From Hygrophila difformis (Eukaryota > Streptophyta > Magnoliopsida > Lamiales > Acanthaceae): a DNA stretch of 64,000 nt. The notes below the pieces were generated by a model. The model was not told the origin of the DNA. It saw nothing but the letters and a program-made list of their open reading frames with translations, and did not search any database. Numbering within the stretch: position 1 is the stretch's first letter; every line of letters starts with the position of its first letter. The position numbers were made by a program, and so were the translations under genes. Shown here piece after piece: positions 49,320-60,549 of this stretch. The DNA lies in NCBI GenBank assembly GCA_030278955.1, contig JAOANR010000004.1, forward strand, positions 744,001-808,000, in the 5' to 3' direction.

Positions 49320-49819
49320 AATTTAGAAATGATTTGCAAAAAATAATTATTCAATGTACCATCATCGCGAATTTCATAATGATATAATTTTGTGGGATGT
49401 ATGACCATAGTTTGATCAATTTATCTTTGTACTGTGATTTATGTAATTTAGTTAATCTATCTAACTATTTGGTAGTAATTTTTTATTTTTTCTTTATCAA
49501 TAATAACTAATGAAATCTAATGTGAAATTTCACTCAATTTTGGTTATTCTATATTTTGAAAGTTCATTATGTTTTTATATATACTTTCTCCATTTAGTGA
49601 AAAATGATTGACCTTTGTTGCTATTTATTATACAACTTTGACTCAATTTTATACAACATCTAGAGAAGAAAAAAAAATAGTCAAATGAGATCTCGTTGGA
49701 TTCGTCTCATCTTATAGTTTTAAAATATCAAACTTTTAGAATTTTTACTTATACACATTTTGAGTTATTGAGCGTTAAAATATATATTGGATTGCGTGCA
49801 GAAAGTGAATATTGAGAAT

Positions 49820-50824
49820 GGGTTCGGTTATGGTGCAATCATGGAATCCGCAGCACATCAAGGCATCAATCATAGCCATTCAAAAGCATCCAACGTTTGT
49901 AGGTTAATAAGGGTATAATTGTAATAACACAATAATAGTCCATTTTAATAACAAATCATTTCAGCGACAAGCCAAGTATTTTAGACATGTTATCATATCT
50001 AATAATTGGTAACTCTATATTTAGTATGTTATCATATTTAATATTTGGTAATCCATATCTAATGAGTATTTCAAATAATATCTTTTTATGATCAAAGATA
50101 CGTATCAAATTTATTAATAGATCATTTCAGCGATCTTACCAAAAATAATTAAGTGATGCTATAAAATATATTTCAGGGACCACAAGTAGAGGAATTCAGC
50201 GACCGTATCTGGCATAATTCAGCGATACTACCAAGAATAATTCAGCGACACAACCAAGAATGATTCAGCGATGCTACCAAAAACAATTCTGTGATGCTAC
50301 CAAAAATAATGAGGGGATGCTATCAAATATATTTCAGCGACCCCAAGTAGAGGAATTTAGCGATGGTACCAAGCATAATTCAGCGACACTACCAAGAATA
50401 ATTCAGCGGCTCAACCAAGAAGAATTCAGAGATGTTACGGAACACTTCAGCGATGATATCAAAAACAATTCAGTGACATTTCCAGGAACAATTCAGCGAC
50501 GCTACCAAGAACATTTCAGCGACGATATCAAGAACAATTCAGTGACTTTTTCATCAACAATTCAAGGACTCAACTGAAAGCATTTCAGGTACGTTTTTAT
50601 ACCGAATAATACATGTTTCGTCGCTGAATTATATATTAATTGTCGCTGAATTATATATTACTCATATATTAGTAGCAAAAAACTCTCTCTCATTTCCGTT
50701 ACATTTACTTTTACGCAAATTTACTATTTTAACCTTAAATTAATCTCAACCATCAATTTATAAAATGCATCAACGGTGTAGAAGAATCTGCAGTACATCA
50801 TGTCTCTGCACCGTAACAACTCCC
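49820..50824. mobile_element. Non-autonomous Mutator-like element carrying a TTCAGCGAC minisatellite
   Basis: The ends GGGTTCGGTTATGGTGCA and TGCACCGTAACAACTCCC are inverted with about 13 of 18 matches. It is flanked by a 9-bp target duplication ATTGAGAAT/ATTGAGGAT (49811-49819 and 50825-50833, one mismatch), the Mutator length. The empty site is visible in the related repeat at 9801-10114. The interior is dominated by TTCAGCGAC-centred repeats. No transposase. Confidence 0.75.
50175..50660 (+). repeat. TTCAGCGAC minisatellite with terminal inverted units
   Basis: The core AATTCAGCGAC recurs about every 25-35 bp, followed by variable linkers such as ACTACCAAGAATA, ACAACCAAGAATG and GATATCAAGAACA; further isolated copies start near 49963. 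At 50620-50660 the complement (GTCGCTGAATTATATATTA) occurs twice, so the transcript could fold back on the array. A frame at 50260-50577 stays open because of the repeat and is not taken as a gene. Confidence 0.88.
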
Positions 50825-51028
50825 ATTGAGGATATAGGTACGTTACTGTTCATAAGGGAATTTTTGTAAGAGAGAATTGATAGGTTAATGTTCACAAGAG
50901 TAGGTTACTGTCCATAAAGGATATTATTTTTATATATTATATAGATATAGATAGATAGATAGATAGATTATTATTGGCTGGAAGGTGAAACATAAACATA
51001 GTACTTACTCCTCCATTAGTACTATATA

Positions 51029-51291
51029 CTACTTCTTCCGTTCTCATTTAATTACACCCATTGCATAGTAATAACTATTCATTTAATAATTTTGATTAAT
51101 TTTTTTAACATAATTCTATAAGATAAAACACAGTCAATTGAGATTTTGTTAGATTCGTCTAATAACGTAGTTTTAGAATATCATATTTTTATAATTTTTA
51201 CTTATATACAATATGAGTTATTATTAGTTAAAAATATTCATTGAATTACGTGAAAAGCAGAAGCGGTGCAATTATTAAAGAACATAGATAG
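51029..51291 (+). mobile_element. Stowaway-type MITE
   Basis: Starts CTACTTCTTCCGTTCTCATTT after TA and ends near AAAGAACATAGATAG before TA. The interior has GATTTTGTTAGATTCGTC and CATTGAATTACGTG in the family order. The right terminus is degenerate. Confidence 0.75.
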
Positions 51292-52089
51292 TATCTATCT
51301 AGTCTATCTATTATAATAAAAAAGTGATTGCCCTTATGAATAGTTAAATGGCTTGTGAATAGTATTTTACTCACATAGCCAGACTTATGAACAGTAGAAT
51401 ATATGGCTTAAATCAAAGTTATTAAAATCTAGATTTAGATCTTAGAATCTAGATTTTTATATGCATCTCCATCTTTCTAGCATCCCATTTATCTTACTCT
51501 TCCAACAGTCGCCGTTGTATCTCCTTCATCTTCCTGTTATTGACGTTGTCGTCGTATCCCCCTTTTCTTCTTATCGTCGCCCTTGCATCCCCTTTCTCTT
51601 TCTATCGCCGCCATTGCCGTAGGATCCCTTTCCAGCACCTCTGCTGATGGAGATCTTAGTCCTAAACCTCATGCCCAGATGGATGATGATGAATCCAATG
51701 AGACAGTGGTTGAGACTGACGAAAATATGAAAAATTCTAATGACAAAACCAACCCAGCTCAATCATCATGTTTTAAATGCTCAATTATTATCCTTCTTTT
51801 TTACTAAACAAATTATTGTCTGTTGATATTGGTTATTGTAATTTGCTAATATGCAATATAAATATATTTTTTTTTATCCTAATTTCGTAAGATTTTAGAA
51901 TCTAAACATGATCCTATGATACCAATATTGCAAATGAAAAAAGAACTTATATCTAAATCTTGATAACCTTGGGTTAAATGGCTCAGCTTAAAAATAAGCT
52001 CTCAATTCACAAAATGCCACAAAAATTCAAATTTCAAATTCCCTCCTCAAAATGCTTACAAAATTTAAAGAGAGAGAAATAACTTTGAG

Positions 52090-52585
52090 ACATGGCAATG
52101 GCAGCTGGATCGTAGGGGCGACTGGTTACATTGGAGAAGCCACGGTGCTACAAGCTGAACTGGCATGACTTGTGCATGGGCTCCAGCTTGCGGTGGATCA
52201 AGGGATTAATGAGATTTGTTGTTGCTGCGATTCCTTGGAGGCCATTCGGCTGGTTCATTCATCTTGGAGTGGTAACCATTTATTGTCTAATTATCTTATC
52301 CAGATTAGAGAGCTTCGAAATCAATTCCAAGTCTGTCGTATTCAACATATTTCAAGTGAGGGTAATGCCACGCTGACTTCCTCGCTAAGAGAGGTGCCGA
52401 GGATGAACTATTCTTCACAACGGCTTTCCCACCAGATCTTCTTAAGCCTATTCTTTCAGCTGATGCTTTAGGAACTCGGCTTCCTCGAGCACGTTGATTT
52501 CCTTATTTGTTTTTCTTCCTTTGTTTTCTTGGGTTTTTTCTAGCCATTTTTGGCTCAGAAAAAAAAAAAAAAGAAAAAAAAAAGA
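52090..52585 (+). mobile_element. 5'-truncated LINE, RNase H end only (second LINE family)
   Basis: Frames read GEATVLQAELA, a stop, LVHGLQLAVDQGINEICCCC, DSLEAIRLVHSSWSGNHLLS, IRELRNQFQVCRIQHISSEG, i.e. the end of a plant LINE RNase H domain. A frameshift follows the EGNA motif. Then comes a T-rich 3' region ending CCATTTTTGGCTCAG and a poly-A tail at 52559-52585. It differs in sequence from the 45191 element, so it is an independent insertion. Confidence 0.85.
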
Positions 52586-53674
52586 GAGGACCATCAACGA
52601 ATTTTGGAATAAGTGTTTCTTTGGAAAGAGGGATGCCATTTCTCCATTCTCGCGATCCTTCTCCTCCGGACAACCATCGGCGCTACCTCTCTCTGCATGT
52701 GCCGCTCTAATCTCACCTGTGCTCCACCGTTCTTCCCCGCTCCATTTTTATTTGTTTCCTTTTTTTTTCCATTCAAATTGGTCAAAGAAGCTGAAAAGAA
52801 GCCAGCCCCAGCAATCCCCCTTTTAAGAAGTTCCAAGAAGTCAAGATAGTATGAGTATGGATGCCCCCAAATCCCTTACCCATTTTATTTTGGGTTTCGG
52901 TGGGTAAGCTACCCAATCAATTTTCCTAAAGTCTCGGCACTTTTTCCCAGCCACACGCGACGCCGCTGCTCCTCCCACCTCCGTCTCCGAACGAGAAATT
53001 GGCAAAATGGTTGTCAATGCATGCTTCAAAATGGTTATCTTTTTCCAGTAAGTATTTTATTACTCCTACAGTTTGTTTTCCTTATATGTATTAGGGTCAA
53101 TTGGGATATAAAATGCTCTGTAAATGTGAAGTTTGGTGTGCGATTTCAATATTGTTTCCCTGTCTTGAGTGGGTCTGTATTCTATAGGTTATATTGATAT
53201 GTGTAAGAAAGTGTGCATATATATACATTGAGCATGGGAGTTGCTGTATGAATGAATTAGGTGAGCGAGACGAATTCAATGATAATTCTAGGTATAGTTT
53301 TACTAATTTGTTGCATAGATTTCAATTACCGGAATTTTAAAGTTGTCTTTCATTTCTGAAAAATTTATTTGTTGGCATCTACATTTGCTGGCATGAATAA
53401 AATAGTTAGGGATTCTTTAATTCCTGAATCTATAACATGGCTTCGAATAATTTAAGCGTTATGGCATTTTCAAAATATTAAGTTTATACATATTTTACAA
53501 TTTCTATGTAGGAGCCTATAGGTTGTTGCGTTGGTATTCCAATGGCAGCATAGGTATTTAGAATACAACACAATTAGGCCTTGCACTTGGTCGAATGTGG
53601 TGTTCAATGAATGTGGTTCTTGATATTGTTTTGGTTTGATATTAATAATTGAGATTTTCTTCAATCTGTGACAG

Positions 53675-54856
53675 GGGGAATTATTGCGAGCTTTGGGATA
53701 CCAGTATCATTTTCATCTCTTCTTGAGTTCGTCTAGGACACAACTCTTCATTTCTCCAAGGTCTTGCCCTCCTCGTATCAGAGAAGCTATAGTAAAAGCA
53801 CAAATTCCTCCACTCAAGGGGGTAAATCTATCCATTCCTTTTCAGCTTAAGCATAAAGAATCTTTTATAAGGAACTTATTGAGGTTTGTGTGCAATGGTT
53901 AAATTATCTGTCAAGTCGTGTTAATGGAATTAGCTATGGTTCAATTATGGCTTGACTCATATTATTGTTGCACAAGGTAGCTGGACAAAGTATGGTTCAA
54001 TTGAAGAAAAATTGTCCTCCTTACATTTGGCATTCTGCCAATGCCTCTTAGTTGATTAAAAAAATGTTGAAAGAAAGTACTGGCAATTGAAGCACTGTAT
54101 TATTTTTTCCAATGGCAAGCTTATCTGGGTATATTGGCCTGTTTTAGAACTTAAAAAATTGAACTAGAGTTAATGATTAGAACTATTATCCATTAAAGAA
54201 TGAATTTGAGATTAGAATGTCATTAAAGAAGAAGAGTCTCTAATTCTTGCTTGGGCAAATTTTTTCCATCTCATTTGTTCTAATTGTTCACACACATCCG
54301 TAACTATTACTTTTCTTTGATCTTTGTTCCAAGTCATTGTTGCCATATGGAACATCAACAGGGAGAAGGTGCTTGGGGTTGTGAATGTAAATGTCAAGTA
54401 ATCATGTGTACTTAACTTACTGGTCCCGATCAAGTTAGGTTGATTTTGGTTTTTCGATTATGTATGGCAATCACAATAGTCTAGCACTAGACAATGGATG
54501 TCAATATATACACAATAGTCATTTCATAGTTCTGTTTAACTTACTCATATTCAAACATAATTACAAATTGAACAATTTTATAAATCATTCAGCATCGATG
54601 CCTGTGAGTATGAATGTCTTTTTCCTTGAGTCATATTGTCATTCAATACCTGTCATGTTACTATATTTATGACTCAGTTGTGGTTTTGACGGTCTTCCTT
54701 TGTGTACATACTGAATGAGTTGGTATATTTGCTTTCTTTGGAAACTTAGTACTCATTTCAGATAAATTTAAATTCTATTTATAATTCTTGTGTAGGTTTT
54801 TGAGAAGAAATGGGCCGGAGTCATCTGAAGACTGCTATATAGGATATACAATGTGA
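53675..54856 (+). CDS. Unidentified gene, last two exons
   Basis: Exon 53675-53883 (acceptor CTGTGACAG, donor ATTGAG-GTTTGT) and exon 54796-54856 (acceptor TGTGTAG) join in phase: RNLLR then FLRRNGPESSEDCYIGYTM and a TGA at 54854. The product includes ELLRALGYQYHFHLFLSSSR, SCPPRIREAIVKAQIPPLKG and NLSIPFQLKHKESFIRNLLR. I do not recognise it. A possible earlier exon ends at the donor CCA-GTAAGT near 53048, but the joining frame is ambiguous. The second LTR element inserted 15 bp after the stop, so it now supplies the 3' UTR or terminator. A pseudogene or chance frame is possible. Confidence 0.35.
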
Positions 54857-54871
54857 CCTTAAAAGAGTAAG

Positions 54872-55307
54872 TGCCATGGATGGCCGGGTCAACCATGACT
54901 TTGTTTGACTTTCTTTTGGTACCCTTTTGTGTAAGGTAAGGTACTTTCTTTTAAGCATGTGTGTAATAAGGATGGGACCTACATATGTCCTCCATCCTCT
55001 TTCATTAGGACCTTTTGTCATTTGTAAGAATTTTCATTTTCTAAGGAACATGTAACTGAGGGTGTGAAGCTCTCAACTCTTCTGTGATTGTCCCTTGTGG
55101 CTAGTCACCCTTTTGGATTTCGGAAGTGATCCAGATTGTAAGAAACACCGTGAACTCGAATGTTTTAAGGTTTGGTCTTCATTTTAGACGTTGATTTCTT
55201 ACCTTCAAGCATGTCTTGTTATTATGATGGCTTCCCCTATCTTTAATTTTCTTTTTTGATCTTTCTTTATCTTGTTGCAACTTGTTTCCAAGCCAAGATC
55301 CATGGTA
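54872..55307 (+). repeat. Left LTR of the second element
   Basis: 436 bp, with direct match to 57389-57836. It contains the TAAGGATGGGACC and CTCAACTCTTCTGTGATTG motifs in the same order. Confidence 0.93.
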
Positions 55308-56540
55308 GTAGTATATTTGAATTTGGTATCAGAGCCTAGTTTGGAACTTGTTGCATCTTTTTTTAAACTAAAAAATCTCAAAAAAAATAGTTTTTGCCCG
55401 CTGTTCTGAAAATCTGGTTTGAACCGTTTGGATTTTGCTAAATCTGATTACATATTTGAACTCCTCGTGTTGTTTACATAGAGATTCATATAAAGATCTT
55501 CAAATTTGGCCAAGGAATGAATTTTCTATGAATTTTTGAAGTTCTTGGTATTCTTGAGCTCAAACTCGAAATTTCTCCAACTTTTGGACTTCAATCTTGT
55601 TAATCTTGTGTTTGTGCTTAGTTTTCACTCTCTTGACATCTTGTATGTTCATGTTTTGCATTTGGAATATTGTTCTCGAGCTTAATTGGTAATTTGCATT
55701 CCAAAAATTCTAAGTGTGTTCTTGAGAGTTTGTTGAGTGTTATTGGAGTTCTTGATCAAACTCATATGGTTCTTGAAGAGTTACTTTTTTAATCCAAGTT
55801 TGAAACTTCCAAAGTGTTAGGGGAGACAAAATAAGATATCCTTCATTTGCTACCAGGAATTTTACTTGAATTGACACCCTATAGCTGACACCCTACTTAC
55901 TTTTGGAAGAGGATAAATTGGAAAGGTAGTCCACCATGTCATGCTATTGAATCAAGAGTCAACATTATCATACTTCTTTAAATTGCAAGTGGTGAATACC
56001 TGTCTTTTGGGATCCCTGATACGTCCATTCTCAAAATTGTAAGAATATAAAAATGTGTGGGACCCGCATGTGAGAACAATTGTGTTACAACTTAGTCAAA
56101 ATTCAATCTCATCTCACGCCTCATCAAATTCTCAAGCCCGTCCAATCCTGTTTAAATATCATTATTTGTGGCGTTTTGGACCTACTTTGAAGACTTGGGA
56201 TTATTACACATCTGGGTTATAATACGGGAGTCGAGTGTAGTGAGTTTTCACTTTTCATATTTTGGTGAGATCAAATTTTAAATTGTGAGGATTTGGAATT
56301 ATTGGATCAATAACCGATTAATACCCGGAACATAAATCCTTGCATTTGCATTGTGCATACACTCCGTGCGGTTATTTGATAGAGTCGAACACTGCATTTT
56401 GCTTTCTTGCTGTGTGCGTGCATTTATTCCGGACCAATCCTAACATTCTATTTGTGGTTGATTACATTTGATCATTTCTGGATTAATTGGGTACGAACCA
56501 CAGGAGCTTAACACTTGGATTGGGAAGCAAGTGAGATTAC

Positions 56541-57050
56541 TTGAGCGCACTTTACACATGTCTGCAGTTTTCCCTAACCCTCTATACATATAGAATATTT
56601 TCCGAAAGTATGACAGGTAACACTAATCAAAGTATCCAGGAGATCGCATCAATGCTCAGAAAACTATGTGATGAAGTGAAGAGCTTAAGGGAAAGTTTGG
56701 GGTTTCAAGTGGCGGATGTTACTGATAAATTCAAAAGTGCCGAGGAGATTGTTGATCATAAGGTTGAGATCTTAAATGAGGACATGGGTAGACAAATGGC
56801 ACGGCATGCCGAAGCAACTCAAGCCCATATCATGATACCAGTGGAATTAAATTCCCAAGAAGAATTTGAAACGCCCACTAAACCTTTTGGGGATACCGAT
56901 CAAGCCAATATCATGGAAACCGTGGAAGTGAACTTGCAAGAAGAATTTGCAAAGCATCCTGAGATCATTGGAGGAATAGGTCAACATGGTAAAATGAGTC
57001 ACACATACTCAGACCCGTTTCTTCAAGAAGAAAAAGAACCAGCACACTGA
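56541..57050 (+). pseudogene. Short gag-like frame inside the second LTR element
   Basis: A 169-codon frame; an internal Met at 56610 starts MTGNTNQSIQEIASMLRKLC. The N-terminal part is heptad-like (EIASMLRKLCDEVKSLRESL), suggesting a coiled coil; the rest is Glu-rich with two diverged copies of an HIMIPVELNSQEEF/NIMETVEVNLQEEF motif. No zinc knuckle or protease follows. It sits where gag is expected, so a truncated gag is likely, but no gag motif is diagnostic. Confidence 0.5.
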
Positions 57051-57388
57051 GAGGAACAGTTTGGACGTGATAGATGGAGGACAGAACCACCTCGAACCAA
57101 CTTTGAGCATGATCAAGCTAGAGAGTATGTCTTACATCCTTTTTCACGCAATGTCATTGAACCCGATCAAGATAGGCAGAAGAAAAACATGGGAAGATCG
57201 GGAGGAGAGAAGAGGAAGGCTAAGGAGAATCCCCAACTGAAGATTGGAGCATTGTCATCAAAGAATGTGTTGTTGATTGAACGGACCAGAGAGGCAACTG
57301 AGCCGACAACACATCCAACAATGTTGATCCTACACATGTTGACCACATTTTCTGCTTTGGAGACCAAAGCTTTTGAAAGGGGAGGGAA

Positions 57389-57836
57389 TGCCATGGATGG
57401 TCGGGTCAACCATGACTTTGTTTGACTTTCTTTTGGTACTCTTTTATGTAAGATAGGGTACTTTCTTTTAAGCATGTGTGTAATAAGGATGGGACCTATA
57501 TATGTCCTCCATCCTCTTTCATTAGGACCTTTTGTCATTTGTAATAAGAATTTTCATTTTCTAAGGAACATGTAACTGAGGGTGTGAAGCTCTCAACTCT
57601 TCTGTGATTGTCCCTTGTGGCTAGTCACCATTTTGGATTTCGGAAGTAATCCAGATTGTAAGAAACACCGTGAACTCGAATGTTTAAGGTTTGGTCTTCA
57701 TTTTAGACGTTGATTTCTTACCTTCAAGCATGTCTTGTTATTATGGTGGCTTCCCCTATCTTTAATTTTTTTTTTTTTTTTTTTTTGATCTTTCTTTATC
57801 TTGTTGCAACTTGTTTCCAAGCCAAGATCCATGGCA
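57389..57836 (+). repeat. Right LTR of the second element
   Basis: 448 bp. Longer than the left copy mainly because a T-run at about 57769-57786 has expanded; otherwise only a few substitutions. Confidence 0.93.
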
Positions 57837-58001
57837 GTAAGTATTAGTGTGATTTAATTTTAATTTGATAGTGTGATTTCCAGAGTCTATAAATTTGACT
57901 TGCAAGTTCCATCCTATGGAACATGGTACCTTTTGATTCTTTTATAGACATTGGAAATTCTTTGCAAAGAGAAATGAGTGATGGTTGCATGGAGTAGTTT
58001 T

Positions 58002-58165
58002 TTCTTTGGAGGAGCCATTGAAGGCTTGGAAAGGGGTGGTGGGAGCCCATGCCACACAATTACAAAGGGGAATTAAAGGGAGGGATAGGGGGCCGATGGG
58101 AATCGAACCTCCAACCTTCCGTTGGAAGTCAAGGGACTTAACCGCTTGGGCTAGGTCCTCATCCC
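58002..58165 (-). mobile_element. tRNA-derived SINE, copy 2
   Basis: Same family as 24558-24729. On the minus strand the head has GATGAGGACCTAGCCCAAG with the A box and GGTTCGATTCC as the B box, and the tail is A-rich. A 15-bp target duplication GCATGGAGTAGTTTT flanks it (57987-58001 and 58166-58180). Confidence 0.95.
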
Positions 58166-58470
58166 GCATGGAGTAGTTTTGATAGAATTTCGTCCTTTGA
58201 AAATATGGATAAGAAGCATTCTGTTTCGTCCTTTGATATTTTGAATTTTAATCCTCAATTCTTTGCTCTTTACGTAGTAGTGAATAAAATGTGTTATCCA
58301 TACAGCCCGGCCCCATTCAATGAGATATTCTTAGCTACCTCCTAATAATGTAATGACTGAGTTATTAATGTAAAATAATATTCTGCAGGATTTAGGTTGG
58401 ATTTTTAAGTCTTCATATAACTTTTGGAATTTGGATGGTATGTGAAATGGTGATTTGGATTATGAGCAAG

Positions 58471-58983
58471 GTTTTAAATATCGGTTTCGGTATCTATATC
58501 GGACATATAAATTTAGGAAAATTTCGAAGATATTTAAAATTTCGGGGGAAATTTCGGGGGAAATTTCGGAGATATTTGTAATTTTTTGAGAAAACTAATT
58601 CGAGTTTCTGAGATGATGAAAATGAAGATATTTCAAAATTCCTCATCTCTGTTGTAATAAGTATAAATTAGTATTATGCTAACAATACTCATTTAATGAT
58701 ATAATATTATTGATATCATGCACTATGTTAATTGATAAGAGACTTAAAATTGATAAACAAGTTAATTGGATAATATCATGAATATGAGTTAAAACATAAT
58801 TTTTAATTTTAAATTAATATATTTTTAAAAAAAATTCGGGAAATTTCGGTCAAATTTCGGTAAATTTCGGATTTCGGGCAAAACTTCAATGGAAATTTTG
58901 CAAAAAAATATTGCATGTGAAATTTCGCTTCGGGATGTCCCGAAATTTCGGGAATTTCAGAGATATTTAAAACAATGATTATA
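58471..58983 (+). mobile_element. MITE-like AT-rich element, copy 2
   Basis: Perfect 12-bp inverted ends GTTTTAAATATC and GATATTTAAAAC. The body is rich in AAATTTCGG/CCGAAATTT and matches the reverse complement of 217-776, including CGGTATCTATATC near the left end. Confidence 0.75.
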
Positions 58984-59033
58984 AGTAGAGAAGAGTGCAT
59001 GTGCATGGTATGATCTACTGTGTGCATGCAACA

Positions 59034-59073
59034 CCCCCCCCCCCCCCACCCCCCCCCCCCCCCCCCCCCCCCC
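59034..59073. repeat. Poly-C tract
   Basis: About 40 bases of C interrupted by a single A. Length is unreliable in most sequencing chemistries. Confidence 0.9.
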
Positions 59074-59079
59074 AATCCT

Positions 59080-60355
59080 TTTGTTTTTTTCTTTGTTTTT
59101 GTGGTATTTTTAATACTCTATTCCTTTCATCCTTTCAACTGTCAATTGTTCTACTAAAAAAAAAAAAAGGATCTCAATCGTTGTTTCCTATACTGCAAGG
59201 ATCAATTTAGGTATAAAAAAATAAATAAAAAAAGAAGACATTGATAGAGTTGATGCTGAGTAGAATCAAGCAATTGATCAATGAAGCTCAGGAGAAGCCA
59301 ACCAAGGCTTTAAAGATGTGGGTAAATAAGTTTGGGTGAGATTGTGTGCCCATGAGTTTCTGCTATGATTTTTTGCTATTTGCGGTTATGTTTATTCATA
59401 TGTTGAGGAATTGTGTATTTGTATGGCTAAGCCGAGCTATAAGAATTGTGTATTTCTCCTTCGCTACGGCCTACCAAATCCAGTACTACTAATAATGAGA
59501 GAGCTGCAGAGGCGGCCTGATGAGGGACTGACTAACTCATCAATCTTATTAGCTCATTGTATATACTATTAGTTACTTTGTTGGTCTATATATATAACTT
59601 AAAAAATAAATGTGCAGTGGCATCCCAAAAAGGCTATGAGAACTGAGATTGAAATACATCGATCATCAACATATATGGCCGCAAGAGTGATCATCCAACC
59701 GACATCATGCTTGCATCCTTTGCCTGCAATAATACATTATTATTATTCAACGTTCAAATAGTTTGTATTCAAACATGCATAGAAAATCTCCACGGCATGC
59801 TATGCTGCCTACACACAATTGTTGAAGTTTGCATTGTGTGGAGTGAATTAACCATGAATAATAAGGCAACTCAACTCAACATATATAACTCATTAGCAAT
59901 TCATAACTTCTCTCAAAAGAGATAAAAACAGTAAAGTTGCATGCTGAATTGAAAAGTTCAAGTATGGGTGGGCTGACCCAATAGATGGTTAGTACTGAAT
60001 GTTAACTATGTGTGTTTGTTGGATACTTAATGGTGAATTAACTCTATAAAAAAAACTACTCAACACATACAAATAATACATTCATCACTTCAGTATAACC
60101 TGATTCAGCTTTCAAATCAAATCAATCTCACAAGCCACAAAAGTCATTCCCTAGTCCCCCAATTAATTAGTGTGCAATCTACTCCTGACTTCCGACTCCT
60201 CCTGTCCTTGAAAATTGAATTCATATCTCACCTGCTGGCCGCTGGCTGCTGCCCTACCCTACCATCGGACCGGCTTAATTAAATGGTAAATTTGGGCTGG
60301 GCAAATAGTGGTCCATTTCAAAACAGGCATTTGGGCCAGTCTAGGGTGATTAACG
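59080..60355. other. Intergenic sequence without a supported gene
   Basis: Mixed AT-rich DNA with no motif-bearing frame. A short open stretch at about 59239-59338 (LSRIKQLINEAQEKPTKALK) looks protein-like but has no clear splice acceptor or start and is left uncalled. Confidence 0.35.
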
Positions 60356-60359
60356 AGCA

Positions 60360-60545
60360 GAGCTACTCGAACTCGATTTGGGACTCGACTTGGGAAAAAA
60401 TCGACTCGTACTCAAAAAATTCGAACCGAGTCGAGTAGTCGAGTATTTAATCGACTATGGAGCTCAAGCTCGAGTACAAGGTTACGATACTCGTCGAGTA
60501 TCGAGTACTCGTCGAGTACCGAGTCGAGTCGAGTACTTGACTCGT
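60360..60545. repeat. CTCGAGTCGA-rich dispersed repeat
   Basis: Dense overlapping ACTCGA, GTCGAG and CGAGTA words, both orientations mixed, for example CGAGTATCGAGTACTCGTCG. This is a GC island in AT-rich DNA and could fold extensively. It is probably the terminal part of a non-autonomous DNA transposon, whose other end I cannot find. Confidence 0.55.
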
Positions 60546-60549
60546 TTTT

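Larger units (their letters stand above)
49584..50935 (+). mobile_element. Stowaway-derived repeat interrupted by a Mutator-like element
   Basis: The left part (CTTTCTCCATTTAGTG onward) and the right part after 50825 (GATATAGGTACGTTACTG, then ATAAGGGAATTTTTGTAAGA) are contiguous in the related copy at 9801-10114, which reads straight across as rev-comp of GAATATTGAGGATATAGATA. This copy is therefore a filled site. Confidence 0.75.
54872..57836 (+). mobile_element. Second non-autonomous LTR retrotransposon (gag-like frame only)
   Basis: LTRs at 54872-55307 and 57389-57836 match throughout and are bounded by the 5-bp duplication GTAAG (54867-54871 and 57837-57841). The LTR begins TGCCATGGAT and ends ATCCATGGCA, a perfect 10-bp terminal inverted repeat (the left copy ends GGTA). 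TGGTATCAGAGC, the complement of initiator-Met tRNA, lies at 55324-55335, 16 bases inside the left LTR. A purine tract GAAAGGGGAGGGAA precedes the right LTR. The 2.08 kb interior encodes no pol. Confidence 0.93.

Noticed and set aside
50260..50577. 105-codon open frame in the TTCAGCGAC array
   Set aside because: The frame stays open because the repeat units lack stops; the peptide is just the repeat translated.
59239..59338. Protein-like stretch LSRIKQLINEAQEKPTKALK
   Set aside because: No start, no convincing acceptor and no neighbouring exon in phase.
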